A stretch of 64,000 nt of DNA, from contig CM056395.1 of the NCBI GenBank assembly GCA_029718625.1, positions 22,978,135-23,042,134 of the forward strand, in the 5' to 3' direction. The first letter of the stretch is position 1; every line of letters begins with the position of its first letter. The position numbers and the translations under genes are program-made. Source of the DNA: Synaphobranchus kaupii. Taxonomy: Eukaryota; Chordata; Actinopteri; Anguilliformes; Synaphobranchidae. Positions 22,463 through 35,890 of this stretch are shown here, one piece after another. Below the pieces are notes generated by a model. It was not told where the DNA came from and made no database searches. It saw only the letters and a list, made by a program, of their open reading frames with translations.

Positions 22463-23907
22463 AAACCGTGGGTGTGATCAGCTTGTTAAAACTCACATCG
22501 ACCACTGTGAAGATGTGTTGCCGTGGTGGAGATATTTTTTATTCAAACAACTGTACACTCTCATAGCTAGTGGTGGGACATTATATCCCGTTAACTTTTA
22601 TCTTTAGATAATTTTTCCTATTTTTAAGTACACAACCCTTGATCTTTACATTTGGTAGGCCTACACATGCTGAATAACAAATGTAATTATGCTAGAAAAA
22701 AGAAATGTTCAAGTCTTTGTGTGAATAATATTTCATTATTTGCTGCTGGAGCTGATATGATTGCTTTCATTTGGGATAAATCAGTATGCATATGAATCCT
22801 TCTGGTTGGATATGGGCCTCACATTAAGACTTCACTCATGGAGATTTCAAAGCATAACACACAGTTCCAGTCGTACAAACATGCATACGTAAATATGTAT
22901 TACTGGGAAAATAAGCTATATGTAAATGGAATACATTTGAAATAATGTGTAAAGCTTGCCAGAGAGACTTGGAAGATGAATAATAGGAATGTTGTTTGGA
23001 TGCATCCAACATGGTAATATAAATATGAATGTTTGATTGAATGAATATGTGAGTAAGTTGCAAGTGATTAAATTAAAAAAACAGTACACCAGTGCAACAG
23101 TAGGTATAATTAGGCCCTCAAGCCTCTAGCTGAAAGCTTATTGTTCTTGCTGACATAATTACTTTTAGCATGCAGTGGGAAAATGTACAAATGAACATCC
23201 CTTTGTTAAAAGCTTATTTTATATTCCTGCAGCTTTGCACATGCTGGAAGACGTCGAGTGAGACCGGCCAACAGTTACAATTATTCTCGCACCCATTATG
23301 ACCTTGTCCTTAGCTTTGTTGGCATATGTTGTTTCTGAGTACAGATGCCAATATCCCGTCGGAATTTTAAGGAGGGGATAATATTGTTCCCCAGTGAAGC
23401 CGTATGAAACCATATTGAAAGAGTAATCCAAACAAGGCACAAAGATACCATGTGTACGTGCTTTTCTGTTGATTCCTAAATGCCAGGCATATGAAAGGTT
23501 AAGTCAAAAGTAAATTATGTAAGTGAACTATTATAATTACCATTGCTACTTATAATTACCTATTCACATTTGTGTTTTAATGATCTATGTTCTATTTCTG
23601 GCTTGATAGCTACCACATTCCTCATTCAGGCTGGGGTGACAATTTGTAAAATATACTGTACGTATATAATATATACATAATGGCCAGGTGCCAATTTAAA
23701 ATATTATAATATAAATATAGTATAAAAAATATAAAGCAAGGGGAGAAAATTTAAAAGCAAAACATATTTATTTCAATAGAACATCTTACCATATAGTCCA
23801 ATAATGTTTACTACAAAAGTATAGTTATATGCACGTCATCAAAGGTTATAGGAATCATGAAATAGGGCTATAGGAATCAGAACTGACAGTGAGTTGAGTT
23901 TAGATCT
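22463..23907. other. AT-rich unique sequence
   Basis: No coding or repeat structure recognised. Confidence 0.45.
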
Positions 23908-23963
23908 GAGTTGGATCTTCGTCAAGGTCAAAAAAAAGATTCAACTTGACGAAGATCCAACTC
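23908..23963. repeat. Perfect 19-bp inverted repeat (hairpin)
   Basis: 'GAGTTGGATCTTCGTCAAG' (23908-23926) is exactly complementary to 'CTTGACGAAGATCCAACTC' (23945-23963), with an 18-base A-rich loop. It may be the remnant of a small palindromic element. Confidence 0.85.
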
Positions 23964-24175
23964 TGAAATGTTATGTAATAAAGTTAGTAAGAGTTTCAGG
24001 GCTTTACTCTTTGTCCAATAATGTTTAGTGTCATGATGCTGTTAGTGTGGTGCATTGATAAAGATGCTAGTGTAGAAGGTTTGATATTGTCTACTTTCTA
24101 CCAGTTTGTAAGTGTGTCATATCCCTAACTGCTATTGTTCCCAGAGATCTATCTTGTAAAATATTGGTGATTGGT

Positions 24176-24290
24176 GTAAAATGTCCAGTGTTAATTCAAC
24201 TCTAACCGAGTACATATAAGCCTGATCTGGCCAGAGTAGGCTCATATGCACACTGCTAGAGTTGAATTAACACTGGACATTTTACTGTGA
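24176..24290. mobile_element. Short palindromic MITE (same family as 41825-41953)
   Basis: The left half 'AAAATGTCCAGTGTTAATTC' then AACTCTA is mirrored by TAGAGTT then 'GAATTAACACTGGACATTTT' on the right, around a centre containing 'CTGATCTGGCCAGAGTAGG'. The same arms and centre recur at 41825-41953, where TA duplications are visible. It encodes no protein. Confidence 0.85.
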
Positions 24291-24299
24291 ATTTTACGG

Positions 24300-25577
24300 T
24301 GTAAAATCAGAATAAAGAATAACAGAAATAGAAATGAGTAGAAATATAAATATTATATAAAGGACGTGCAGCAGAAGGTCAGGACATGAGCAAGGGCTGC
24401 ACAAACAGCCGCATAAAGATATCCAATATATAAAAATGCCGCATTCTTCGTTTGTGGTGCGCGATGTGGGAGTCCACCAGTCTCGATAGCTCAATAGCAC
24501 CAGGCTGTCTCGGGAAAATTGCAATGCTTTCATTACAAGGAATCCAAAATGCAGTCTGGAAGAAAGTCACTAATACTCTATTGCACGGTGGAATAATTTA
24601 GACAATTCGGCAGTTGAGGAATTTCTACACAGGAAGAGCCAGTGGCACTAGAAAAAGAGAGAAATCAGTGTGCAGAATAGCTCTACACTCATAGCAGAGA
24701 GCGGATTGTGAAGAGGCTGGCTGTCAAAGCATTAGCTGACATAATTCAGTCAGATTTATTCTAGATGTGAGAAAGGAATGTTATAATGTACATACCAGTG
24801 ACAAAACTGAACATTGATACGAACCAAAAAACGAACCAAAAAAACCTAGTAACAGGAAAATATTTTTTTTAAATGAAACAATGGCAGCTCCTAAATTATA
24901 GTCAGTTCAGCGATTCATGACCTATGAATTTCAACATTTATAAGTGCTTAGTAGACTAATGCTACTTAGCAGATAAGTCGTGCTTGATTAGTAGTCTGCG
25001 CTGAATGTATTAAACGTTTTCTAATGCTGTAAACAGGCCTTCGGGGTGGAATGCCACCAAGCTGTGCTTAATATTTCCAGCCCAGAAAGTGTCATAGCAC
25101 ATGCGAGATGATGAAACAGCCAGCCGGCATACGTCTCCACTACAGCTGTTGGATCTCCTAAGCAAGTCTGACCGAGGAGCCCGGACATGCGTTCCCGCGC
25201 ACCGGCGCAGAATCTCAATACACAGAGAGGGCGCGTGGCCTGCTTATTAATGGCGCCAAGGAGCCTTCACACGAACGCTCCCTTTTCCCAGACTCGCCTG
25301 ACGGCGTGCCGTCCGGAGCGACTGTCACGTGGCGCTGGGGGGGCCTTCGTGTTAACCGGAGCTCATATAGAAAAATTCTAATTAACCTCAGAGTACATAA
25401 GATCCATGCTGGGTCATCAGTGTCAACAACACCAGATAGTTCAATTTAACATACATTACAAGTAACGGGGAGAGCTTCAGGTTGTCATTAGAGTATAATG
25501 GGGTTACGTGCCCCGCTCTTGATTATGTGGCAGTAAAAACCGGGCGTGTGTTACTCTACGGCTAAACGTGTTAGATT
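24300..25577. other. Unique sequence with a GC-rich patch
   Basis: The patch at 25185-25360 is CpG-containing ('CACGTGGCGCTGGGGGGGCC'). No gene recognised. Confidence 0.4.
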
Positions 25578-25722
25578 CCAGTCCTGGAGGGCCGCAGTGT
25601 CTGCTGGTTTTTTTCGGGGTGTTCTCGGCACCAGTGGTTAATTCAAGTCATTGACTGGCGAAAGAATCCACAAATGTTGTTCTCAAGGCCTTAATTAGCA
25701 GCTGATTGAAAGGAAACCACAG
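25578..25722. mobile_element. Truncated hAT-type MITE (family of 38506-38704)
   Basis: Begins 'CCAGTCCTGGAGGGCCGCAG', then 'CTGCTGGTTTTT', followed by 'GGCCTTAATTAGCAGCTGA'. The order matches the element at 38506-38704 ('CCTGGAGGGGCGGC', 'ATGCTGGTTTTC', 'GAGGCCTAAATTGGCTGC'). The right inverted end is missing. Confidence 0.6.
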
Positions 25723-26803
25723 ACAATATACCCGCCCCCCTGGGAATTTACCGTACGGGTGCATGCACGTAGCTTAATGTCGACATAACGTAATATATAT
25801 ATCGTCAACTCCTTTGAGTGGTCTTAAGCACAGCAACAAGAGTTTATAACATAGTATTGTCGTACAATAGAAAAAAGCAAACAGAATTATTGTGTATTGG
25901 CGAGGTGCGTATTCTCGTGCAGCAAATATAATTGGTTTCCGAACAACAGTAGGACAGATTTAGAATGTTGTGGAAGGATGGAATAATTGAACAAAAGATT
26001 AGAACACTAGAAGTCACCTCACGGCCACACAAGGGGTCCCTTCCATGTATCAGTCTCAATCACAGGCTCTCCACAGCCTTTTATAAACCTGCCGATTATG
26101 TTCTCCTCTGATCAGAGAGAGGAGGCTCTGTCTCCCTCTAAATACCCCTTATCAAACCTTTTTTTTTCCTTTTTTTTTTAAAGTTACTTCCATCACCTTT
26201 TAGCCACTGATTGATTTGTCAGAGACCACCTCCACTCCAATCACTGTCAAAAACACCACAATCAGCACGAGCGTTCCATTGTGGAGGTCTGAACTTGGCT
26301 CTCATACCCAACGGAAAATAATGTCAAATTATAATGCCTCAGCTCCAACTGAGGACTACAGGATACTCAATGCAGGTTTCTTTTCTGGGGGCAGGTTTCT
26401 TTTGCCTACGGTTGCATGAATACTCATATATTGTGGTCCAATAATGGAAGTAATGAGTGTTGTCAAAATAAAAATTTAGGAAGAATAATGCAAATTCAGA
26501 GGTAGTTGTGCAGCAGGCCCGGCAACCAGAAATTAATTAAATCACGAAAATACCCACCACAGTCAGTAACCTGCAGAAAAAGACCTCCTTCCACTGGGGT
26601 CCATAGGAGAGAATCCTTTGTTAGCATTTCCTGCGGCTACAGAGTGAGTTAGCCCACCGGGAGGCCATCACAAAGAATATCTAATTAAGTCTTTCATTAA
26701 AACAACTTGTTCGCCATACATGTTCAGGGCCAGAGCCAGAGGGACTGCAACACAAAAGACAGAAAGATAAAGCCTGAATGCATAACATGTTTCTGCTGAT
26801 GGG
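25723..26803. other. AT-rich unique sequence
   Basis: Nothing recognised apart from poly-T/A at 26158-26181. Confidence 0.45.
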
Positions 26804-26832
26804 ACACACACACACACACCACACACACACAC

Positions 26833-26879
<47 letters not shown>

Positions 26880-26983
26880 TACACACACACACACACATAC
26901 ACACACACACATACACACACACACACGCACACATATACATACACACACACACACATACGCACACACGCACATACACACGCATA

Positions 26984-27024
<41 letters not shown>

Positions 27025-27190
27025 GCACATGCACACACACTCACACACGCACATACACACACTCATACACGCACATACACACGCATACACACACGCACAC
27101 ACACACACACACACACACATGCACACACACAAACTCACACACATCCATGTATCCACACAGACAGATATACACACATGTACACAATCACAA
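26804..27190. repeat. Long imperfect (CA)n array
   Basis: Nearly 390 bp of CA repeats with scattered CG and TA interruptions ('ACACGCACACATACACAC'). The uninterrupted frames on both strands (His/Thr on plus, Cys/Val on minus) come from the array itself. Confidence 0.97.
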
Positions 27191-30100
27191 TGGAAGAAGC
27201 CCTTCTATTGGGGGAATGTGCATTATCAGGTGTCAGAACACAATCTGTCTAAGCCTTTCAGTCTGTCCCAAGTTAAGCATGTAGCCTTTGATTCAATTTT
27301 CATTAATAAATTAGCAATGTGCAATCATAACTGCACAAACCATGAAACTACACCTGTGTATAAATCAGAGGACTACACTTCACAGAGTGCTCCACCATGT
27401 CACTTTCATCATCCTGTTGCAGTTCTCATGGAGTGCTGCGCCATTTTCAATCCCACTTATGGGCGCAAACCCGTATAGAAAATAACATGGCATGGCGCAG
27501 GCCTGCGCCAAAAAACCGTTGAACCAGTTACCGCTCTCCTCACGGAATCAGCAATACAACACAAAGCCTCCGCCAATCAATCACACCTCCCCAATCCCCA
27601 ACCCCCCCCTCCCTCCCAGTGCATCCCAGGATAATGCCACAGAAAAACACTGAGCAGTTTCCGAGCTAATCAGGAAAGAGACCCCGCAATGTCCCCGAGA
27701 CGGCTGGTTGGCCGGCGTTCAGTTTGAGCAAATTCCACGTTTTATTGCTGTAATTATGAGGCCCCTACGCCTGGCGCTCTGCTGGATTGCACTGGTCCCA
27801 GGAGTGAAGCTACCAGTCATGCTACAGCTGTTGCCCACCACTGGGCTTCCTAACAGAGGCGCACCTGCGTGCGGAGACACTCTGTGGCATTTAGATAAGA
27901 GCGCTCCTGCTCTTCACCACTTATTAATTGTAGGCAGAGTTATTTGTAGAACGAGGCTTCGCACAAATGCTCCCCGTTAACTGCTTGCTAGCGTGCGTTC
28001 GGATCACATTACTCATACTTTTGTGGTCCACGAAACGGGAGTCGCAAAAACATATCGCCGTGCACCGTGGTGGCGGTGGATCTGCCTGATTGAAATGTAC
28101 ATTTCAGGGTTGATAATTTATTGGCCTCATTTCATTTGGGTTTTGTGGACTATTTGCATGTCAGCATTTAAACCTGATCAGTAATGCTTCCTTCACCCCA
28201 ACTAAACTTAACGGACAGCAGAATTATGCACACGCTATTCTAACTTTGTATTGATGGAAGGGGAAACGGATGTGTCAGCAAAGAATTTGGGGGCTTTGAG
28301 TCAAAGGCCAGAACTCTAAGCTAAGGAAAAAATATCCAGAAACAAATAAAAAGTAAAGAATATGTTAAATCACAAAGTTTGTAACATTCCTGGCCAAGGC
28401 CAAATGTTGCAAATATGCCAACAAAAAGTTGCAAGGTAGCTTTATTTTGAAGTGAGGAGTTCTGATTAAAAATAACTACACAAACCAGTCAGATTCAATC
28501 AGCCTCAAGCGGCTTTCACTTCATTTCTGTTCCGATCAGTGTGACGCCTTATACCAAACCCTCTAAATGTTCTTTACCTTCAGAGTGTGAGTAGACGTTT
28601 CCATTTCCTCATTCCTGTGGATACGTTTAAAATGTGCTCATGAATTCCAGCCTCTGATCCTCTAACGGGACGATTTCTGTAACTGCGAAGAAGAGAGATC
28701 AATGTGTCTTTATTACTCTTCCATTGTAAGCTTAAGTACCAGGACAGAGAGTGAGATTGTACCCAGTGTATAAACAGGAAGAAGTGAAGAGAGCAATAAT
28801 GAATATTGATGTACTGAACATTAAAAGAAACTTTATGCATGCGCAGTGATTTTGACTATCGACCGAGTGCCCTTGGTGCCAGTTTGATTGATCGATCGAT
28901 CGTTCGTGATGAACCTTTCGATGGCCGCTGCGACCTTAGGATGAACGACAAAGCATCACCTTGTTCGTGAGGGAAGTTGTAGAAACACAGGTGATGAGGT
29001 GATTTGGCGTTTAATATCAAGCCAAGCAGCATTAAAAAAAAGCAAACGTTTCTTATGTCCAGAAAAACGTTCCTGTAAAATGTTTGTCTTCTTTTTTTCA
29101 TTTACTGTTCAGGAGACAGAATTTGGTACAACAGCCAAAGACAACACACACACACCCCCCCCCCCCACCCACCTACGGCTTATATTACATCTATGGTTTG
29201 ATCGAGACTGTGGAAAACTCAGAGACCAAGTCAAGGAAGGGTCCACAACAAATGAACAGTCCACAACGAATGAACTGCAGCAAGGATGAAATCCTTCCAG
29301 GCGAGCCGGCAGTCACCACATGAGATGAAAAGGCCTCCACCTATGAAGAATTCATGAGTTTGGCAGCAGGGACTACCACATTCGACACAGCGCTCGCGAG
29401 CAATATCCCTATCTGCCGGCTGTGAGGTTATTCGCAAACCGTGACCCCTGATTGCACGTTATTAGATTATGGCTTGTAGCGCGGCGGAGAACCGGCAGTT
29501 GTCTACTCGTTTGGAAGTGATGCGCGATTCATTTCGCTTCCAAATGAAAATTGGGCGCGCAATTACGGCTAAATGATTGATGGGACGTGAGGCGTCACAC
29601 GGATGGCTGTGGCAATCACTCCTGGTCCTACTGTAATTAAGGCTACCTGCTTTGGCTGTTGCGGGGCTGAGAGATCAATTTTAATATTCAACAGAGGAAA
29701 ACTAAAACCACGCGCTTCCAAGATCGATCGTTACACCGCTACCCATTTTTATTACGCTGCTGTAATCAGTCCTAATACCTTCTTGATGAAACATTAAAGA
29801 GAAGCCCTGACTAACACTCTGCGGCTAATGGTTTAATTCCAAGGCTGTACATTTACAGTATGGTATGTTTAATGTATTGTATCTATTTACGTTATGGTTC
29901 CATTGAACAAAAATCGGAAAAAATTTAAAGACTGGTAGTTGTTTACAGTAGCTTTTTAGAAAGTGTAAATAACATATAAATATAGTATGCAACAAATAGC
30001 ACACGGTTAAGTATGGACAAATAACAAAAAGCATTTCAAAGGCAACAGCAAAGCAAGCTATTTTAGTGTCTTAACTGCACATTGAGCCAATTCTGAGAGT

Positions 30101-31440
30101 GCAGCTGACAAATATACAATATGTATAAATAGGAAAACATACAAGCAAAGATTTTTTTTTTTCGTTTGAATTTACTTACCTTCTCAGTACAGAGACTTAT
30201 TTCCATGCGACATAAATCTATGCAAATTCAGATGCCTGAATGTGAATATTATTTATTCCCCCAGGACAGTCTACTTGCTTTAGCTGTAGGGAGACTGACT
30301 TTCTGTTTACATAATTACCAACATGTTGAAATAAGGGCCAGAGTACATACAAAAGTGTTTTTTGTCAAATTTAATGAAATGTGGAGAGAGCATGCAAATT
30401 ACAGCTTCTGATTATAATTAACAGAAGCATGGATGGGCAAAGATGCTTTCATTTTAATGATGTGCTTTGACAACCTGAAACGAAATGCCCTCAGCCAAAT
30501 GGAATCAAAACCCCGGACAAGTTGCTAATCACCTACTGCAGACCCGGTTCTGAGGGTCACATAGTCGGGAAAAAAAAAGATACCTTTGGCTATTTAAAAG
30601 GTCACCTCAGTCTGTATAATTACAATTATTCCAAGGTAGAATAACTTAAAGTTAGCTTACATTTCACAGACTGTCCAATTAAATATTTTCAGACATCATC
30701 TAATGCACATTGCATAACCCATCTACTGCACACCACTTATTTGTAGATGGGCTCCATGATAAGTAAGTCAAAAATTCTCAACATTACAATTAAATGGCAC
30801 AGCACAATCATGTAATTATCTGAGCATGTTCATACAAAATGCGGCTGGTTTGTTTTGATCATTTGCTTCCTTCTATATGTAGCCTAATGAAAGTCAAATA
30901 ACTGAAATATTGCTGCTTTTTTGGTATGAATTTAGGTATGAGCTCAGATAAAATGTTTTAAGTTGTGTCATCCCGTTTTATGTAAAGTGTTACAACTGGG
31001 TGGAGTTAAAAGGACTGACACTAATTAAATGTGTAGTGAATATTTCCTGAAGCAACTTCCCAGTGAACATTTTTGTGGAGAAAAGTTGGTGAAAAGCCGT
31101 CTAAGTCGTTCAGGTAAAAACTCAGCTGCATTTCGTTGAAAGAAAAGTGGGAAGTGAAAGTTTTCTAACCGACTACGACGCAGCTGGGCTAGGTAAAACC
31201 TGAGCTATCCTGAGGTTAACCTTGTCCCTTTATGTAAAAACGTCTCTCAACCTAGATTTCCACCCCTCTGGGCTTTTGCTCAGACGCCCAGCGTTAAGAA
31301 CCTTCATTAAGGATACAAAAACAGTGATCCACCCAGATTAAATATGACAACATCACGGTCCCATGCTCCCAGATATAATTCCTCTGTGGGCATTTCCTTC
31401 ATACCATAGAGTGCATGTCCATCTGTAGATCTATGCAGGG
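27191..31440. other. Unique sequence, no gene recognised
   Basis: About 4.2 kb without a convincing exon or element. Small items: a (GATC)n run near 28889-28903, a poly-C at about 29155-29166, and a CpG-containing patch at 29390-29600 holding homeodomain-like TAATTA/ATTA motifs, which could be a conserved non-coding element; conservation cannot be judged from one sequence. Confidence 0.4.
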
Positions 31441-31445
31441 TAACT

Positions 31446-31981
31446 GACAGTATGTCGCGGTGTGGAGATGCTTTATCCTGACTGTGACCACAGGCACAAT
31501 GCCTCACTGAAGAGGTGTTGGTGGACCAGTAGGGGGCAATCTTCCCTCTGGTCAAATAAACCCCAATGCCCCAGTGCAGTGATGGGGACACTGTGCTGTA
31601 GGAGATGCCGTCTTTCGGATGAGACGTTAAACCGAGGTCCTGACTCACTGTGGTCATTAAAGATCCCATGACACTTATCGTAAAGAGTAGGGGTTTCCCC
31701 GGTGTCCTGGCTAAACTCCCAACCCAGGATCATTCAATCTGCCATCTAATCATCCCCCCAGTTTAATTGGCTGAAATCATTCTCTCCCTCTCCACCTCAG
31801 CTGATGTGTGGTGAGCATTCTGGCGCAAAATGGCTGCCATTGCATCACCCAGGTGGGTGCTACACATTGGTGGTGGTAGAGGCGAATTTCCCACTCATCA
31901 TTGTAAGCGCTTTGAGTCACCAGTTGGAGAGAAAGGCGCTATATAAATGCAAGACATTATTATTATTATTATTATTATTAC
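31446..31981 (+). repeat. LINE 3'-end-like repeat with (ATT)n tail
   Basis: Contains phrases found in an abundant fish repeat: 'TTTCGGATGAGACGTTAAAC', 'GTCATTAAAGATCCCATG', 'GTGGTGAGCATTCTGGCGCA' and 'AAGGCGCTATATAAATGC', ending in about nine ATT units (31957-31981). The tail style resembles L2/CR1-group LINEs. It encodes no protein. Family from memory of fish repeats, not from an alignment. Confidence 0.7.
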
Positions 31982-34120
31982 TGCAGTGGATACATACGGC
32001 TCAGTCACAGTCATTATTTCTGCTGAACAAGCACATTCGCAATTTAAAAATTTGTTTACGTCTCGCAAAAAACACAAAACTCTTATTACTTCTTTATCAC
32101 ACAATCAAACTGTAATTATTTTAATGGGATCACCGAACACAATTCAGGAGATGTGGAGCTGTTATTATCAGAGTGTGCATAATGTGTTAATTATATATAC
32201 GGACAGAATCTATAATCAGGAATGTTCACAAAATATGAAGTACACAGAGCCCTGCCCATTTCGCATGAGGGAGGGGGGAGATTGGGGTGGTGGAACATTG
32301 AATTAATAGTGTAATGATCTAACAATATTATTATGAATGATATTCCGCATGTCATTTGCTATAATCTCTTACAAAACACATAGACAAATTAAATTGATAT
32401 CAAGAATCGATAACCATAAGTCTTCTCCACACTCATTGCCATAACTCTCCATCTTATTCGTATTAAAGAAGAAATCTCACCTGGATGTTAATCACACTCC
32501 ATTTTTAATGGTTAGCAGCTAAAATAAAAAGCCTTTTCGGAGATTGAATGACTCCCTTCTTTATTCAACAAAAACCCAAGAAGGGGACGCCGTCGCGGTT
32601 AGCTCTCTGCAGATGGCGATAAGTCTTCATGCATCATCACTATGTCTGTTGTGACGTTTCTGTTTCGTTTTGGTTTTGTTTTACAGAGCTAATTGTGGGA
32701 AATTCATTCCAAGCAGGTTGTCTTGCCAGCTAAAAAGGCCTAATTTAAAACAGCGGCAGGAGACGGTTGAAGGCGCTGCGCGATGCTATATGTCCTGATG
32801 ATGATTGGATGTCTGCTACGGTGGGAGGGGTGCAGAGGTCAAAGCCGTGTACACGAATGACTGAAGACGCTACGCATTCCCCTCTCTGTTCGTGGAAACG
32901 TATGCCTCACCTGTCCATGATTTGTCACCCTATAAACGGTCCAACGTTCCCACAACTTTCCGAGCACTCGGGGAGAGACATCCTTCACGGCTGCGGGCCC
33001 CGTAACTCTTCCTTCACTCGCTGAAAAGCCACGGAAACAAGACCGAACTGTCTGCGAAAAGTCAGAAATCACAAGCGGAGGAGTCACATCCTCCCGCCTG
33101 CGATGTCCTTTCATCTTTTTAAGATCCCGATGATGAGGGAAAAGGGGAAAGGAAAAGAGTTTTATGACCTTTACATCTCCGTTTCTTTTGAAAGGAATTA
33201 CATCTCTTTTTTTTTTAAGGTAGCATGACTTGGGGGAACGCGGCGGATGGTCGGAATCAAAGAACTGATATTAAAGGCAGTTTGGAACTATTTTGGAGCG
33301 GGAAAGTGAGTTTAATCCCTTCCATTAAAGGCGAAGATATGGAGCGGTAAGTCACGCGCTTTGATCGCGATTTTCCCAATTTTTTCAGCTCTCGCAAAAT
33401 CTGCTGCATTCACTCTGCGGTATTAGTCATCCCAATTCGCGGGATTAGTGGCTTAAGCAGATTTTCAGATTGGCTTTTTGCATCTACATAACACCCTTGT
33501 CATTTTGTCTATCTCCTACACGATATAAGGACATCTCAAAGATGTGCTTTTTCATCTCAAATAACATTTCGTTTGAAGAATGATCAGGGTGACATCCAAA
33601 TAGCATCAGATGATTGACAGCCAAATCCTTTGAGGTAACTCAGATCAGGACTTTTTGTGGCATATGTGATTTTTTTAAAACGGCAAACAGATCCCCAAAT
33701 GTTAGAGAGATGATTTATTTGCCATTCAAATGGTTTGTCCTCTAAACTTTATTTAGAGTAAAAGTTATTTTATAATTGCTTTTTATTTTAAAATGCTGGA
33801 CAGAGAAAAAGAAGAGACAGTAGTCACACGTTATGCAATGTTCAGCTATCATAATTAATAATAATGCTATCATAATTGTTTAATAATGCTTTCAGGCAGT
33901 TTTACCTACTTGCAAAAACTGAAGATATTACAAATATGTATGTGTGGTTCACATTCAACATTGATAGAGACTTTCCATGTCACATTTATGCTTCATAGGC
34001 CAGGGTTTTATCCTTAAACGGTTTCTAAATTAGAGCTGCAACTGAGAAATTAAAATGTAATTTAACTCATTCCCGTGGATGCAGCCTCTTCCCCGATAAA
34101 TGCACAAACAAAAATAAGAA
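31982..34120. other. Unique sequence with one weak exon-like stretch
   Basis: Mostly featureless. At 33226-33345 an open stretch beginning ATG lies downstream of 'TCTCTTTTTTTTTTAAG' and ends at a consensus GTAAGT; see the findings. Confidence 0.35.
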
Positions 34121-34560
34121 ACATAACGGCCCTGTGAAGGATCGTGGCGTTCGGGCCCGCACACATTCGAGGCGAGGCCATTTTCAAACGCGCCGTCGCC
34201 AGCATTCCACGGGCCCCGAAGCAACGGCCGGCTAACATCGCCGCGGCACCCGTTTGCGAATTCACAGTTCGCTCGTTTTAACAGGTAAAAATGAATGACT
34301 TCCCTGGCCGTTTTTGCCACTCGAGCGACGCGCGTGTGGAATCCGGGGGGGCCCCACGGGGGTCCCAAACGAGGCCGTGTTTCAATTAACATTTTCATTA
34401 AGGGCTCTGGAGGCTCGGGGGGAAAGGTGGGTTATAGACGGGAGAGCCGGAGATCGACTCCTGCAAGGAGACGGCGAGGATGTTAACCCCCCCGAGCAGT
34501 GGACCGCCGTCCCTGTGACCGCGCGACGTGTGGAGCTCTCCGCGCGCTCACGGACGGCTT
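34121..34560. promoter_or_regulatory. CpG-rich segment
   Basis: CpG-dense ('AAACGCGCCGTCGCC', 'TAACATCGCCGCGGCACCCG') within otherwise AT-rich DNA, and immediately followed by an AT-rich stretch with 'TTATTTATTGTTTATCAC' (forkhead-like TGTTTA). Such islets often mark regulatory DNA near vertebrate developmental genes. Function inferred only. Confidence 0.25.
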
Positions 34561-35540
34561 TTTAATCCACCTCCAGCTGCATTTATTTATTGTTTATCAC
34601 CCCCGGGGAATATGAAAAGACTGCATATGTTAATGCAGATGCGGTTCTATTAGATTCAATCTAAGGGCCGAAAGGTTTGCAGCATGTTATGTGCCATCCC
34701 CCCCGCCCCCCCCCCCCCCCCTTTGGCGTTATGAAAGATATGATTTTCAATAAACCTTCACCTTCACTGTACCCTTGATAATGTTTATGCTCTGTGCTGT
34801 GTGTTCGTTCTCTCCAGTGAGGTGCCGAGACAAGGGTCGTCTTAAATGTGGTGCAAACAGATACTTTTATCAGGGAGTGGTTAACTCTGTGCTCTGATTA
34901 AATCAACATGATTGCTGTTGAGAGTAGATTTCCTGTATTTGAGTGCCGTTTTCATTTCACACATTTTCTGGCGAAATAAAAACTTTGTCGGGGGAAAATG
35001 CTTCTCTCCCAGTTATCCTTCCTCAGATGGAACCTTGTACATTCCTGCTTAGGTGAACTATTCCGTTTAAAATTGCAGGGAGCGTTCAAGTTTCACAAAT
35101 TCTATCCTATAGGCCACTGTGAGCCATTGACCAATTACGGGAATTATCCACCTCTCAGTCGTTGAAATCATCCTAAGGAGGATGAGGCTCTAGGCCCCCC
35201 AGCCTATGGGAATCACCGCTAAATGTCAGATGCATTAGCTGTGGCTAATTGCCACGGTCGTTTAAGCAGTTTAAACCTAAAGCTGCCGCAAAAGCAACCT
35301 GCCAAAGAACAGATCCCGTATTCCGTTCAAAATGGTGGATTTTAAGGAGAAGTGAATGAGGGGGAAAAGGGTGGGACAGGGGGCGCTGTTCTCATGGCAC
35401 AACGGTGAGGGCAGGGGTGTGGCGCGAAAATTCTGGGCCTCTGTGGGCACCCCTAAAATTACAGGCCAAAGAAAAGGTTTAAGTTCAGGTCTTTTGAGCC
35501 CCGCCCACCTCCCACCTTGCTACCCTGGCCAGTCAGGTGA
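34561..35540. other. Unique sequence with a poly-C tract
   Basis: Poly-C interrupted by G at 34698-34721. The stretch 34580-34680 looks like conserved non-coding sequence by composition, which cannot be tested here. Confidence 0.4.
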
Positions 35541-35890
35541 AGTATTCCCCCACTACAGCGTCAGTGGGCGAGGGCAAGTGTCAGAGCGCCGGGCGGAAAA
35601 ATGCCCGACACCTGCAATTTCTCCGCCGCGCAGCCGGTCTCTTCGGCCCTTTGAAGAGAGCAAGGTCTCGCCGAGGCGGAGGGCCCGCAATCCGAGAGAG
35701 CTCTCAGTCGCGTCAAGCGTTAATCAGTTTGAGGTCAAAAGTTCTCGAAGTGCCACCGCTCGACCCGAGCTGAGCGGGACGAGAGTCTCTTTGTCTGACC
35801 GAGGAGGACCGACCGCACGTCCAAGATTTCCTGCGGGCGGACGGGTACGAGGAATCGAAACGAGACGCCGATTTATTCCTCCAGCCAGAA
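35541..35890. promoter_or_regulatory. CpG-rich segment with an open frame, no gene recognised
   Basis: GC-rich. A frame of 184 codons runs through it from 35356 to 35910, but the predicted protein is a low-information Arg/Ser/Pro mixture with no motif; such frames are expected in GC-rich DNA. Confidence 0.2.

Noticed and set aside
26668..27478. Cys/Val and His/Thr-rich open frames
   Set aside because: Translation of the (CA)n array on both strands.
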